Assembly: GCF_003347605.1 (NCBI RefSeq) | Contig: NZ_QDFZ01000022.1 | Coordinates: 19,762-83,761 of the forward strand | DNA: 64,000 nt | From: Chryseobacterium sp. KLBC 52 | Lineage (GTDB): Bacteria; Bacteroidota; Bacteroidia; Flavobacteriales; Weeksellaceae | Reading direction: 5' to 3' | Shown: piece by piece, positions 34,524 to 43,080 of the stretch | Layout of the letters: every line of letters begins with the position of its first letter | How positions within the stretch are numbered: position 1 is the stretch's first letter | The notes under the pieces: model-generated | What the model was told of the DNA's origin: nothing | Database searches by the model: none | What the model saw: only the letters and a program-made list of their open reading frames with translations | Position numbers and translations under genes: made by a program

Positions 34524-35402
34524 ATGAGCGAATTAGAAAATATTCTGAGAGAAATAACTCCACTATCTCCTGAGGATAGTTTTCTCGTGTTTGACAGGAT
34601 TAAAGCTTCATTCGACTTTCCGTACCACTATCATCCTGAAATTGAAATCAATTTTATCTACAAAGGGAAAGGCTACCGAAGAATGATCGGAGACCATACC
34701 GGAGAGATCGGAAATATAGAACTGGTGCTGGTAGGACCCAATTTACCACATTGCTGGGCGAATTACAGATGTAAGAACAGAAAGACCCATGAAATCACTA
34801 TACAATTCAATCAGGATTTCTTTCAACAGTCACTGATGGAGAAAAATATCCTGAAACCTATCAATAATCTGATGAAAGACTCCATCAGAGGAATTCTTTT
34901 TTCTACAGAAACGGCCGAGAAACTAAAAGATTCGTTTCTCAATCTTTCCAAGATGAACAGTTTTGAATCTTTTATAGAAATTATGAAAATTCTGAATGAA
35001 CTGGCTGTAGCAGAAAATAAAACACTTTTATCCTCATATAGTATTGAGCTTGAGTCTTTTGCGGATAATGATAAAATGAAGGTTGTTCATGATTTTGTTC
35101 ATAAAAATTTTGAGAACAAAATAACGCTGGATAATGTAGCATCATTGGTGAATATGAGCAATGTGACGTTTAACAGATTTATCAAAAAAAGAACCGGGAA
35201 AACTTTTGTTAATTATCTTAATGAAATTAGAATCAGTTATGCTGCGCGCTGGTTGATGGAAAAGAATCTTACGGTCTTTGAAATTGCTTTTGAAGCCGGA
35301 TTTAATAATATTGCCAATTTCAACAAGGTATTTAAGTCTATCAAAAAGACAACTCCAACTGAATTTAAAGAGCAGTTTAAAGGTGTTAAAAAGATTGAAT
35401 AA
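34524..35402 (+). CDS. AraC-family regulator, probable N-glycan locus activator
   Basis: A 292-residue regulator: an N-terminal cupin (FPYHYHPEIEINFIYKGKGYRRMIGD, GNIELVLVGPNLPHCW) and a C-terminal AraC HTH (ITLDNVASLVNMSNVTFNRFIKKRTG, LTVFEIAFEAGFNNIANFNKVFK). It lies directly upstream of the susC gene, in the same direction, with 387 bases between. Bacteroides N-glycan loci usually use hybrid sensors or sigma factors; here an AraC protein occupies that place, so I infer control of the locus by a sugar ligand. Confidence 0.85.
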   Translation: MSELENILREITPLSPEDSFLVFDRIKASFDFPYHYHPEIEINFIYKGKGYRRMIGDHTGEIGNIELVLVGPNLPHCWANYRCKNRKTHEITIQFNQDFFQQSLMEKNILKPINNLMKDSIRGILFSTETAEKLKDSFLNLSKMNSFESFIEIMKILNELAVAENKTLLSSYSIELESFADNDKMKVVHDFVHKNFENKITLDNVASLVNMSNVTFNRFIKKRTGKTFVNYLNEIRISYAARWLMEKNLTVFEIAFEAGFNNIANFNKVFKSIKKTTPTEFKEQFKGVKKIE

Positions 35403-35789
35403 TACGTATTAAAAATTTACATTTTTCTGTTTTATATCTTATCTGGCGTCCTATAATTCCGTCCGGAGATCTACTTTTATTTTGTCAAAATACCTGAATA
35501 AATCCCCTTTTTTTAATTGTTTGGGAAGTGTTGTATTTTGTTGATATTTAAGGTGTTAATTGCTTTTAAATTTGATTGCTGAAAAAATAATATCGTTTTA
35601 TGATAAAATAGTATTATATCAGACTGGCAACAAAATTTAGATTTGTGAATGTGAATTAAATCTTAACAAAACTTTAAATTATTTAATACATAAACGGCAA
35701 AATTTTGCTGAAAAAACAATAATTTTTTTTGTATTAAAAAATAAAGTAATGTCACTGATTCTCAATTAAATCTAACGAATCTATACCTT
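35403..35789. other. Gene-free regulatory region before susC
   Basis: 387 AT-rich bases without an open frame of gene quality. TAGATTTG at 35638-35645 matches the -7 consensus on the plus strand, which would give a leader of about 140 bases. No clear operator dyad was found. Binding of the upstream AraC regulator here is only inferred. Confidence 0.4.
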
Positions 35790-38756
35790 ATGAGAAAAGC
35801 AGTTATACCCGTTCTGTTCGTTTTTTCACTTACTGCAAATGCACAGGAGAAAAAAGCGGCCGACACTACGAAGACAACCAGTATTGAGGAGGTCGTGGTC
35901 ACCTCTTTGGGGATAAAAAGGCAGGCCCGCTCTTTGACGTATTCCAGTCAGCAGATTGGTGGAGATGAGCTTACAGAAGTGAAAACTCCCAATCTATTAA
36001 ATTCGATCAATGGAAAAGTTTCCAACGTACAGATCAACAGAACCAATGGTGTAGGTAGCTCCGTAAGGGTGGTCATGAGAGGAGATAAGTCTGTCAACAG
36101 TGCACAGCCACTGTATGTGATTGATGGTATTCCTATTATCAACGGAACTGGAAAATCTGCAGATATCGGACAGTATTCCAATATGCCGGATCCGGGAGAT
36201 GTACTGAGCTCCATCAATCCTGATGATATTGAAAGCATCAACTTCCTGAAAGGAGCTTCTGCATCTGCATTGTACGGTTCTGCCGGAGGGAATGGAGCTA
36301 TTCTGATTACAACTAAAAAAGGACGTGCAGGGAAAAGCTCAATTACTTACAGTTCCAGCCTTACTATAGACAGAGCATATAGTCTTCCCAAACTGCAGCA
36401 CAGTTATCTGTCTTATGACCCTGCTGTATCGGGATCACAGCCGGGACAGTCAACAGAAAGCTGGGGAGCAAAAGGAGTTTCCAAGGATTACCTTAAAGAT
36501 TTTCTGCAGACAGGAACTACATGGGTAAACAGTCTTTCATTCCAGTCAGGAAATGAAAAATCAACAAGCTATTTCTCTATCGGGAACACCACCAACAAAG
36601 GAGTGGTTCCTATGTCATATTTTGATCAGTACAATGTATCTTTCAGAAATTCAAGTAAGTTTCTGGATGATAAATTAACACTAGATGCCAATTTCATCGG
36701 ATCATTACAGGAAAGTAAGAACAGACAGACTCCCGGAGCGTCTTTTTCTCCCTTGACAAGTTTGTATTGGCTGCCAAGAGGAGTAGATTTTGATCAGTAT
36801 GGTCCTGATAATTACACTTATTTAAATAAAGAAAGGTTTTTACCCGCTCAAAACTGGTGGGAAGTAAATCCGGATGGAAGTTTTAAAGGAAACCCGCCAA
36901 CACAGAACCCTTATTGGATTTTAAACCGTAATCCTGTTACTGTAAGCAATAAAAATACCTATGGAGCACTTTCATTGTCTTACCAGATCAATCCCTGGTT
37001 AACTGCAAGAGTGAGAGGGAATTATAGCTGGAATATTTCAGACAGTCAGCGTGATATTGCTGCTTTTTCAGCACCTACTTTACTGGCTGTTAATGAAGGG
37101 ATTAATGGAAGAATCCTTAAAAATACATATGAAAACTCTTCTACATACGGGGACGTATTGCTTATCGGTAGTCCTAAAATAAGTGAATCTTTCTCTTTAG
37201 ATTTTACGTTAGGAGGAAGTATCAATACCACCAGAAATAAAATAGGACAGATTGATAATGCTTATCTGACAAACCCCAACCTTTTCACTGTGAGTAATCT
37301 TGAATGGGGTAAAAAAAGATCCCCTGGTGATGGATATCACAATATTTATACCAATATGAAGAAGCAGGTGCAATCTGTCTTTGCCAGTGCTACAGTAGGT
37401 TATAAAAACATGTTTTATGTAGACATGACTTTTAGAAATGACTGGGATTCCAGTTTGGCCTTAACCGGAAGAACAGGTTTTGACTATGAATCTGTTGGAG
37501 CCAATGCTGTATTATCTTCTGTTTTCAAACTGCCGGAAGTTATTAGTTTCTGGAAAGTAAGAGGATCGTATGCAACGGTAGGATTAGGATTGCCTACCAA
37601 TATCTCCAATGCAATGATTGAATATAATAAAGGATATACCTTTGGGGTAGACGCCGGAACACTTGTGTTTCCAAAGAGTTCATTCATTACTGATCCTAAG
37701 TATAAAGACCTGTTTCCGAAACCTGAATTTAATAAAACTTTTGAAGTTGGAACAGAGCTAAGGATGTTTAGTAACAAATTAAGTTTTGATATTACTTACT
37801 ACAACTCCAATACGAGTAATCAATTGTTAGAAACAAAAATAGATTCTTATTTCGGAGGGATAGCTCCCGGATCATATTATATTAATGCAGGGAAAATCCG
37901 AAATACAGGTTTTGAATCTTCATTATCCTATAAGGTATTCAGTTCAGAAAAATTTGGATGGACAACTACATTAAATGCTTCTGCCAACAAAAACAAAATT
38001 GTTGAATTGTTTCCACCAAGTTTACCTATATCAGAAAACCAACTTTTCTCATTAACAGGAGGAGGTGAATATACAAAACTGAAATTAGGAGGATCTTTTG
38101 GTGATCTTTACGGAATCAAGTTCAAAAGAGATGATCAGGGACGTATTTTAGTGAATGAGAAAGGAATCCCATTAGCAGAAGGTACTCCTTCTTATCTGGG
38201 TAATCCGAACCCTAAGTTTATCATGGGATTCAATAACTCCTTTAATATTGGTAAGCTGGGAATCTCTTTCCTTATTGATGGTAAATTCGGAGGTAAAGTA
38301 TTGTCTCTTACTGAAAAAGCAAACGATATCTATGGAGTTAGTCAGTCTACAGCGGATGCAAGAGATGCAGGCGGTGTATCTATCCCAAATGCAGTGTATG
38401 CACCTGGAACTCCAAATGCAGGACAGGCTTATACAGGTTTAACTGATGCAAAAGATTATTATAAAGCAGTAGGAACAACAGAAGGGTTTGGAAAAGGTAT
38501 TGATGAAGCTTATCTGTATAGCGCAACAACAATACGTTTACGCCAGGCTTCTATTTCATATACTTTTGATATTCAATCTAAATATATGAGAAATGCAACG
38601 GTAAGTTTAGTAGGAACCAACTTATTTTTCTTCTACAAAAAAGCACCGTTTGATCCTGAACAGGTATCAGGAAATACGCCTGGTGGAGTTGGGGTAGATT
38701 CATTCGGATTACCGGTTACCCGATCTATTGGATTATCATTAAAAGCTAACTTCTAA
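35790..38756 (+). CDS. SusC/RagA-like TonB-dependent outer-membrane transporter
   Basis: A 988-residue importer. Signal peptide to NAQ. The TonB box EEVVVTSLG follows within residues 33-41, so the usual N-terminal carboxypeptidase-regulatory-like domain is absent. Plug signatures: LLNSINGKVSNVQINRTNG, PLYVIDGIPI, INPDDIESINFLKGASASAL, SAGGNGAILITTKKG. A 22-strand barrel ends SIGLSLKANF. It is followed by susD and would import oligosaccharides, here predicted to be N-glycans. Length is normal for the family without the extra N-terminal domain. Confidence 0.93.
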   Translation: MRKAVIPVLFVFSLTANAQEKKAADTTKTTSIEEVVVTSLGIKRQARSLTYSSQQIGGDELTEVKTPNLLNSINGKVSNVQINRTNGVGSSVRVVMRGDKSVNSAQPLYVIDGIPIINGTGKSADIGQYSNMPDPGDVLSSINPDDIESINFLKGASASALYGSAGGNGAILITTKKGRAGKSSITYSSSLTIDRAYSLPKLQHSYLSYDPAVSGSQPGQSTESWGAKGVSKDYLKDFLQTGTTWVNSLSFQSGNEKSTSYFSIGNTTNKGVVPMSYFDQYNVSFRNSSKFLDDKLTLDANFIGSLQESKNRQTPGASFSPLTSLYWLPRGVDFDQYGPDNYTYLNKERFLPAQNWWEVNPDGSFKGNPPTQNPYWILNRNPVTVSNKNTYGALSLSYQINPWLTARVRGNYSWNISDSQRDIAAFSAPTLLAVNEGINGRILKNTYENSSTYGDVLLIGSPKISESFSLDFTLGGSINTTRNKIGQIDNAYLTNPNLFTVSNLEWGKKRSPGDGYHNIYTNMKKQVQSVFASATVGYKNMFYVDMTFRNDWDSSLALTGRTGFDYESVGANAVLSSVFKLPEVISFWKVRGSYATVGLGLPTNISNAMIEYNKGYTFGVDAGTLVFPKSSFITDPKYKDLFPKPEFNKTFEVGTELRMFSNKLSFDITYYNSNTSNQLLETKIDSYFGGIAPGSYYINAGKIRNTGFESSLSYKVFSSEKFGWTTTLNASANKNKIVELFPPSLPISENQLFSLTGGGEYTKLKLGGSFGDLYGIKFKRDDQGRILVNEKGIPLAEGTPSYLGNPNPKFIMGFNNSFNIGKLGISFLIDGKFGGKVLSLTEKANDIYGVSQSTADARDAGGVSIPNAVYAPGTPNAGQAYTGLTDAKDYYKAVGTTEGFGKGIDEAYLYSATTIRLRQASISYTFDIQSKYMRNATVSLVGTNLFFFYKKAPFDPEQVSGNTPGGVGVDSFGLPVTRSIGLSLKANF

Positions 38757-38773
38757 CTTTTACAATTAAGAAA

Positions 38774-40399
38774 ATGAAAATCAATCATATTAAAATATTG
38801 GCATTCGGAGCTGTACTATTGTTCTCAGCTTCAGGATGTACTAATGACTTTGAACAGTATAACCAGGAAAAGGCAGGAGGTCCTGAAAATTTTTACGCTG
38901 ATTTTATTGCGGTTGTTGATCCGATGAAATCTATGCAAAGAGGATTACAGTCTGATTATCAGCTATATCCTAACCTTAGTGCAGATATGTACAGTGGAAT
39001 GTTCAGTACAGCAACACCATTTAATGGAGGAGTAAATAATCTTACCTATTCAATGATGGATGGATGGAATAATAGAATTATTGCCAGACAGCAGGACATT
39101 TTCAATTACTCTCTTATTATTGATAATACGGCTAAGGAAATCTATAAAGGAGTAGATTTTACAGGAACATTTGCTGTGAAAAAAATCCTGAAAGTTATTA
39201 CAGCTGCAAGAGTTTCAGACAGTCACGGGCCTGTAGTTTATAGCAAATATGAAAAGCCAAACCCTAACGGAGTTACGGATTTTGATTCTCAACAGGAAGC
39301 CTACAACTATTTTATTGCTGATCTTACTGCAGCCATTACAGATCTACAGAAAGTAATTGCCATGTCAGCAACACAGAATGTAGAAGATAAATCGGCATTG
39401 AAGAAAGCAGATTTAGTATATGGCGGAAATATGGCGCAATGGGCAAAATTTGCCAACTCACTAAAGCTGAGACTGGCTATGAGAATGAGCTACGCTGATC
39501 CTGCAAAATCTAAGCAATATGCAGAAGAGGCTTTGGCTTCACCTGCAGGATTGATTACTGACAATGCAGATAACGCATTAATCAGTGTAGGACAGTCAGA
39601 ATTGAGTTTTATCATTTACTCATGGGGAGACTGTTTAATCGGAGCACCTTTAATGGCTTATATGAACGGATATAATGATCCGAGACTTCCGGCATATGCT
39701 ATTCCGGCATCTGATCCGGGTTTACAAGGAAAATATATAGGAATACGCCAGGGAATTGATTTATTAAATGGTAAATCAACGTATGGAGGATTTTCGCAGC
39801 CACAGGCAAAATCTGCCAGCGGAGATTATTTTTCTGGTACAGATGGTAAAATGAAATTATTCACTGCTGCAGAAACATGGTTCCTTAGAGCTGAAGCTGC
39901 TTTGAGAGGCTATGCAGGAGCGGGTGATATTCAAACCAATTATACAACCGGAGTTCAGCAGTCTTTCGGAGAATGGGGGAAAAGTGCGAATGTTGCTGCT
40001 TATCTTGCCGATAATACTTCTACTGAAGCACCTTATCTTGATCCGAAAAATGCAGACAATAACGTACTTGTTGGAAACCCTCAGTTAAGTACTATCACGA
40101 TTGCATGGAATAACGGGGATACCAACGAAAGAAAATTAGAAAGAATTATTACCCAAAAATGGCTTTCTCTTTATCCAAACGGACCAGAAGCATGGGCTGA
40201 GCAGAGAAGAACAGGATATCCGGTTCTTTTCAAGGTAAGAAAAAATGATAGTGGCGGAGCCATCAGTACAGAAGCAATGATCAGAAGAATTCCTTTCACT
40301 ATTGATACCAAAACGTCATTATACAATTATCAGCAGGCAGCTCAAATGCTGAACGGGCCTGACACCGGAGGTACAAAACTTTGGTGGGATAAGAAATAA
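38774..40399 (+). CDS. SusD-like surface glycan-binding lipoprotein
   Basis: A 541-residue outer-membrane lipoprotein partner of SusC. The lipobox is FSASGC. The sequence has the SusD_2-type pattern: FEQYNQEKAGG, MWNNRI-type region in SMMDGWNNRIIARQQ, a long run of TPR-like helices, and KADLVYGGNMAQWAKFANSLKLRLAMRMSYA, a hallmark segment. RIITQKWLSLYPNGPEAWAEQRRTGYP is near the C terminus. It starts 17 bases after susC and is co-transcribed. It would cap the SusC barrel and bind glycan at the surface. Confidence 0.93.
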   Translation: MKINHIKILAFGAVLLFSASGCTNDFEQYNQEKAGGPENFYADFIAVVDPMKSMQRGLQSDYQLYPNLSADMYSGMFSTATPFNGGVNNLTYSMMDGWNNRIIARQQDIFNYSLIIDNTAKEIYKGVDFTGTFAVKKILKVITAARVSDSHGPVVYSKYEKPNPNGVTDFDSQQEAYNYFIADLTAAITDLQKVIAMSATQNVEDKSALKKADLVYGGNMAQWAKFANSLKLRLAMRMSYADPAKSKQYAEEALASPAGLITDNADNALISVGQSELSFIIYSWGDCLIGAPLMAYMNGYNDPRLPAYAIPASDPGLQGKYIGIRQGIDLLNGKSTYGGFSQPQAKSASGDYFSGTDGKMKLFTAAETWFLRAEAALRGYAGAGDIQTNYTTGVQQSFGEWGKSANVAAYLADNTSTEAPYLDPKNADNNVLVGNPQLSTITIAWNNGDTNERKLERIITQKWLSLYPNGPEAWAEQRRTGYPVLFKVRKNDSGGAISTEAMIRRIPFTIDTKTSLYNYQQAAQMLNGPDTGGTKLWWDKK

Positions 40400-40421
40400 A
40401 AAATATTCAGAATCACTCATT

Positions 40422-40553
40422 AATAAAGAGACATCTCAAGATCAGATTGTTATTTGATACATTCATTGAAGCGGGAGAATAGAGTAGAATCTCCAAAAAA
40501 TTTATAGTTTCGTTTTTTAGCCTGAATGAATGTTTGAGATGTTCTCTTTTATT
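40422..40553 (+). other. Structured intergenic RNA region between susD and transporter
   Basis: Outer arms AATAAAGAGACATCTCAA (40422-40439) and its near-complement (40534-40553), inner arms ACATTCATT (40459-40467) and AATGAATGT (40525-40533), and a GGAGA/TCTCC stem (40474-40494) all nest in one fold. It could be an attenuator or a processing site that separates susCD from the genes downstream. Confidence 0.45.
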
Positions 40554-40572
40554 TAGAATCTTATTTTTAAAT

Positions 40573-41874
40573 ATGGGAAAAAACAACTCCGGAACCCGTC
40601 GGATTCAGCCAATTCTCTGGATTTCCACATTATATTTTGCAATGGGAGTACCCTTTGTAACCATTAATGCGGTTTCAGGAATCATGTATAAAGATATGGG
40701 TGTTTCGGACTCGCAGATCACTTTCTGGACTGCCCTTATCATGTTCTCTTGGACATTAAAACCTCTTTGGAGCCCGTTTCTGGAGATTTATAAAACCAAA
40801 AAATTCTTCGTTGTTTTTACTCAGTTTGCCATAGGAATTCTGTTTGCATTAGTAGCCTTAAGTCTGCCAATGCATGATTTTTTCAAATACAGTATTGCCC
40901 TTTTTGCCGTAGTGGCATTTTGTGGAGCTACTCATGATGTGGTAGCAGACGGAACGTATATTGGCTTTTTAACCAATAAAGAGCAGGCAAAATATATCGG
41001 ATGGCAGGGCGCTTTTTACAATCTTGCCAAGATCATCAGCAGTGGAGCACTTGTTTATTTTGCAGGTGTTTTAGAAAAGACAAAAGGCGTTACGCATGCC
41101 TGGATGATCATTATGGTGATCTATGCATTACTGTTTTTTGCCCTCGCAATTTATCATTATTTCATTCTGCCGAAAGAAAATAAAGAAGAACAGAAAGATG
41201 AAAAGACTGCCGGAAATGTTCGCCAGGAACTATGGGAAGTCATTACCTCTTTCTTCACCAAAAAGAAAATTCTGTGGTGTATTCTCTTCATTATTCTGTA
41301 CCGTTTTGCAGAAGGATTTGCCATCAAAATTGCGCCTTTATTTTTTAAAGCTCCAAGAACATCAGGAGGATTAGGATTATCTACTTCAGATATCGGACTT
41401 ATTTACGGAACATACGGTTCTGCAGCATTCATCTTAGGATCCGTACTGGCAGGGTACTTTATCTCAGCCCGTGGACTGAAAAAATCTTTGATATGGCTGT
41501 GTTGTGCATTCAATATTCCATTTGTGGTCTATGCATTACTGGCTTATTATCAGCCTGCAGATCTTTTGCCCGTAGGAATTGCTGTAGTAGTGGAGTATTT
41601 CGGCTACGGATTTGGTTTTGTGGGGCTTATGCTCTACATGATGCAGCAGATTGCGCCCGGAAAACACAAAACAGCTCATTACGCATTTGCAACAGGAATC
41701 ATGAATCTTGGCGTAATGATTCCCGGAATGTTCAGTGGAATGATCAGTGACTGGATCGGATACAAAATGTTCTTTATCTGGGTATTGATCGCTACCGTTC
41801 CTGCATTCCTTGTTACCCTGTTTGTTCCTTTCCCTTATTCAGAAAATCAGAGAGAAGAATCTATAAATAAATAA
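40573..41874 (+). CDS. MFS (AmpG-like) sugar transporter
   Basis: A 433-residue, 12-helix inner-membrane transporter. RIQPILWISTLYFAMGVPF and the loop FCGATHDVVADGTYIGFL resemble the AmpG branch (AmpG has ATQDIAIDAW at this place), which carries GlcNAc-containing saccharides. ATG 40573 is chosen over the frame start at 40534 because the family begins a short tail before helix 1. Next to a GH130 phosphorylase, it probably moves Man-beta-1,4-GlcNAc into the cytoplasm. Confidence 0.85.
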   Translation: MGKNNSGTRRIQPILWISTLYFAMGVPFVTINAVSGIMYKDMGVSDSQITFWTALIMFSWTLKPLWSPFLEIYKTKKFFVVFTQFAIGILFALVALSLPMHDFFKYSIALFAVVAFCGATHDVVADGTYIGFLTNKEQAKYIGWQGAFYNLAKIISSGALVYFAGVLEKTKGVTHAWMIIMVIYALLFFALAIYHYFILPKENKEEQKDEKTAGNVRQELWEVITSFFTKKKILWCILFIILYRFAEGFAIKIAPLFFKAPRTSGGLGLSTSDIGLIYGTYGSAAFILGSVLAGYFISARGLKKSLIWLCCAFNIPFVVYALLAYYQPADLLPVGIAVVVEYFGYGFGFVGLMLYMMQQIAPGKHKTAHYAFATGIMNLGVMIPGMFSGMISDWIGYKMFFIWVLIATVPAFLVTLFVPFPYSENQREESINK

Positions 41875-41880
41875 TGGTAC

Positions 41881-41915
41881 TAAACCTAACAGGTTTTTAA
41901 AACCTGTTAGGTTTA
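41881..41915. repeat. Palindromic repeat, AGGTTT-AAACCT family
   Basis: Arms TAAACCTAACAGGTTTT and its complement (17 bases) around one base. The core is identical to the repeat at 17624-17656, although the two are 24 kb apart. It lies between the transporter and GH130 genes. Confidence 0.75.
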
Positions 41916-41978
41916 AAATAACATTAAGAATGTTTACCAAATACTAAAACAATTAAAATAAAAAGTAAAAAATACTTT

Positions 41979-42950
41979 ATGACAACTCAATCAGTAATGA
42001 TCCCTTGGCAGGATCGCCCGGAAGGTTGCAATGATATCATGTGGAGGTTTTCCGAGAACCCGATCATTAACAGATACGCGATACCAACATCCAACAGTAT
42101 ATTCAACAGTGCCGTGATTCCTTTTGAGGATGGATTTGCCGGAGTATTCCGTTGCGACAACAAGGCCGTACAGATGAATATTTTTGCTGGTTTCAGTAAA
42201 GATGGAATCAATTGGGACATCAATCATGACCCTATTGAAATGCAGGCAGGAAATACGGATATGATTGAATCCGATTATAAATATGATCCCCGCGTAACCT
42301 TCATAGAAGACCGCTATTGGATCACTTGGTGCAACGGATACAATGGTCCTACCATCGGAATTGGATATACTTTTGATTTTAAAGAATTTTTTCAGTGTGA
42401 AAATGCCTTTCTTCCATTCAACAGAAACGGAGTTTTGTTTCCTGAAAAAATCAATGGTAAATATGCGATGCTGAGCCGTCCAAGTGATAACGGACATACG
42501 CCTTTCGGTGATATTTATATCAGCTATAGTCCTGATATGAAATACTGGGGGGAACACCGTTGTGTGATGAAAGTGACACCTTTCGAAGACAGTGCATGGC
42601 AGTGCACAAAAATCGGAGGTGGGCCGGTTCCTATCAAAACAGAAGAAGGATGGCTGCTTTTCTATCATGGTGTGATCAATACCTGCAGAGGATTCAGATA
42701 TTCAATGGGAGCAGCTTTGCTTGATCTTGAAGATCCCACAAAAGTATTGTACAGAACGAAACCTTATCTGCTGGCACCAGCAGAATTGTATGAACTGACA
42801 GGAGATGTACCGAATGTGGTTTTCCCTTGTGCAGCATTGACTGAAGGAGACAAAGTAACAGTATATTACGGTGCTGCTGATACCGTAGTTGCAATTGCCT
42901 TTGGATATATTTCAGAAATCATTGATTTTATGAAAAAGAATTCAATTTAA
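41979..42950 (+). CDS. GH130 beta-1,4-mannosyl-GlcNAc phosphorylase
   Basis: A 323-residue cytoplasmic five-blade propeller enzyme without signal peptide. GH130 signatures: RFSENPII, SIFNSAVIPFEDGFAGVFRCD, YDPRVTFIEDRYWITW (Asp103 as catalytic acid), KIGGGPVPIKTEEGWLLFYHG. The set of residues and the genetic context match the subgroup that phosphorolyses Man-beta-1,4-GlcNAc, giving mannose-1-phosphate and GlcNAc (known from Bacteroides). That substrate is the core disaccharide left after alpha-mannosidase trimming and endoglycosidase cleavage, which fits the locus. Confidence 0.88.
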   Translation: MTTQSVMIPWQDRPEGCNDIMWRFSENPIINRYAIPTSNSIFNSAVIPFEDGFAGVFRCDNKAVQMNIFAGFSKDGINWDINHDPIEMQAGNTDMIESDYKYDPRVTFIEDRYWITWCNGYNGPTIGIGYTFDFKEFFQCENAFLPFNRNGVLFPEKINGKYAMLSRPSDNGHTPFGDIYISYSPDMKYWGEHRCVMKVTPFEDSAWQCTKIGGGPVPIKTEEGWLLFYHGVINTCRGFRYSMGAALLDLEDPTKVLYRTKPYLLAPAELYELTGDVPNVVFPCAALTEGDKVTVYYGAADTVVAIAFGYISEIIDFMKKNSI

Positions 42951-43080
42951 TACAGTAATATAAAGTTTAGGAAAAATAGGTTAATCATCTTAATTTTCCC
43001 TTTTACTGGGAATTTTATAATGGTTTTCCTATTTTTAAACCAACTTTTAAACAAAAACAATCTCCGATACCTCTCTTATC

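Noticed and set aside
35403..35789. ECF sigma or hybrid two-component regulator expected upstream of susC
   Set aside because: No such gene is present; the only nearby regulator is the AraC-family gene at 34524.
41991..42668. A 225-residue minus-strand frame opposite GH130
   Set aside because: No signal or family motif, and the GH130 gene is complete on the plus strand.
42951..43080. Terminator-like pairing (TTTTCCC..GGGAATTTT) before GH92
   Set aside because: Only about five consecutive pairs hold, and no T-tract follows; likely chance in AT-rich DNA.
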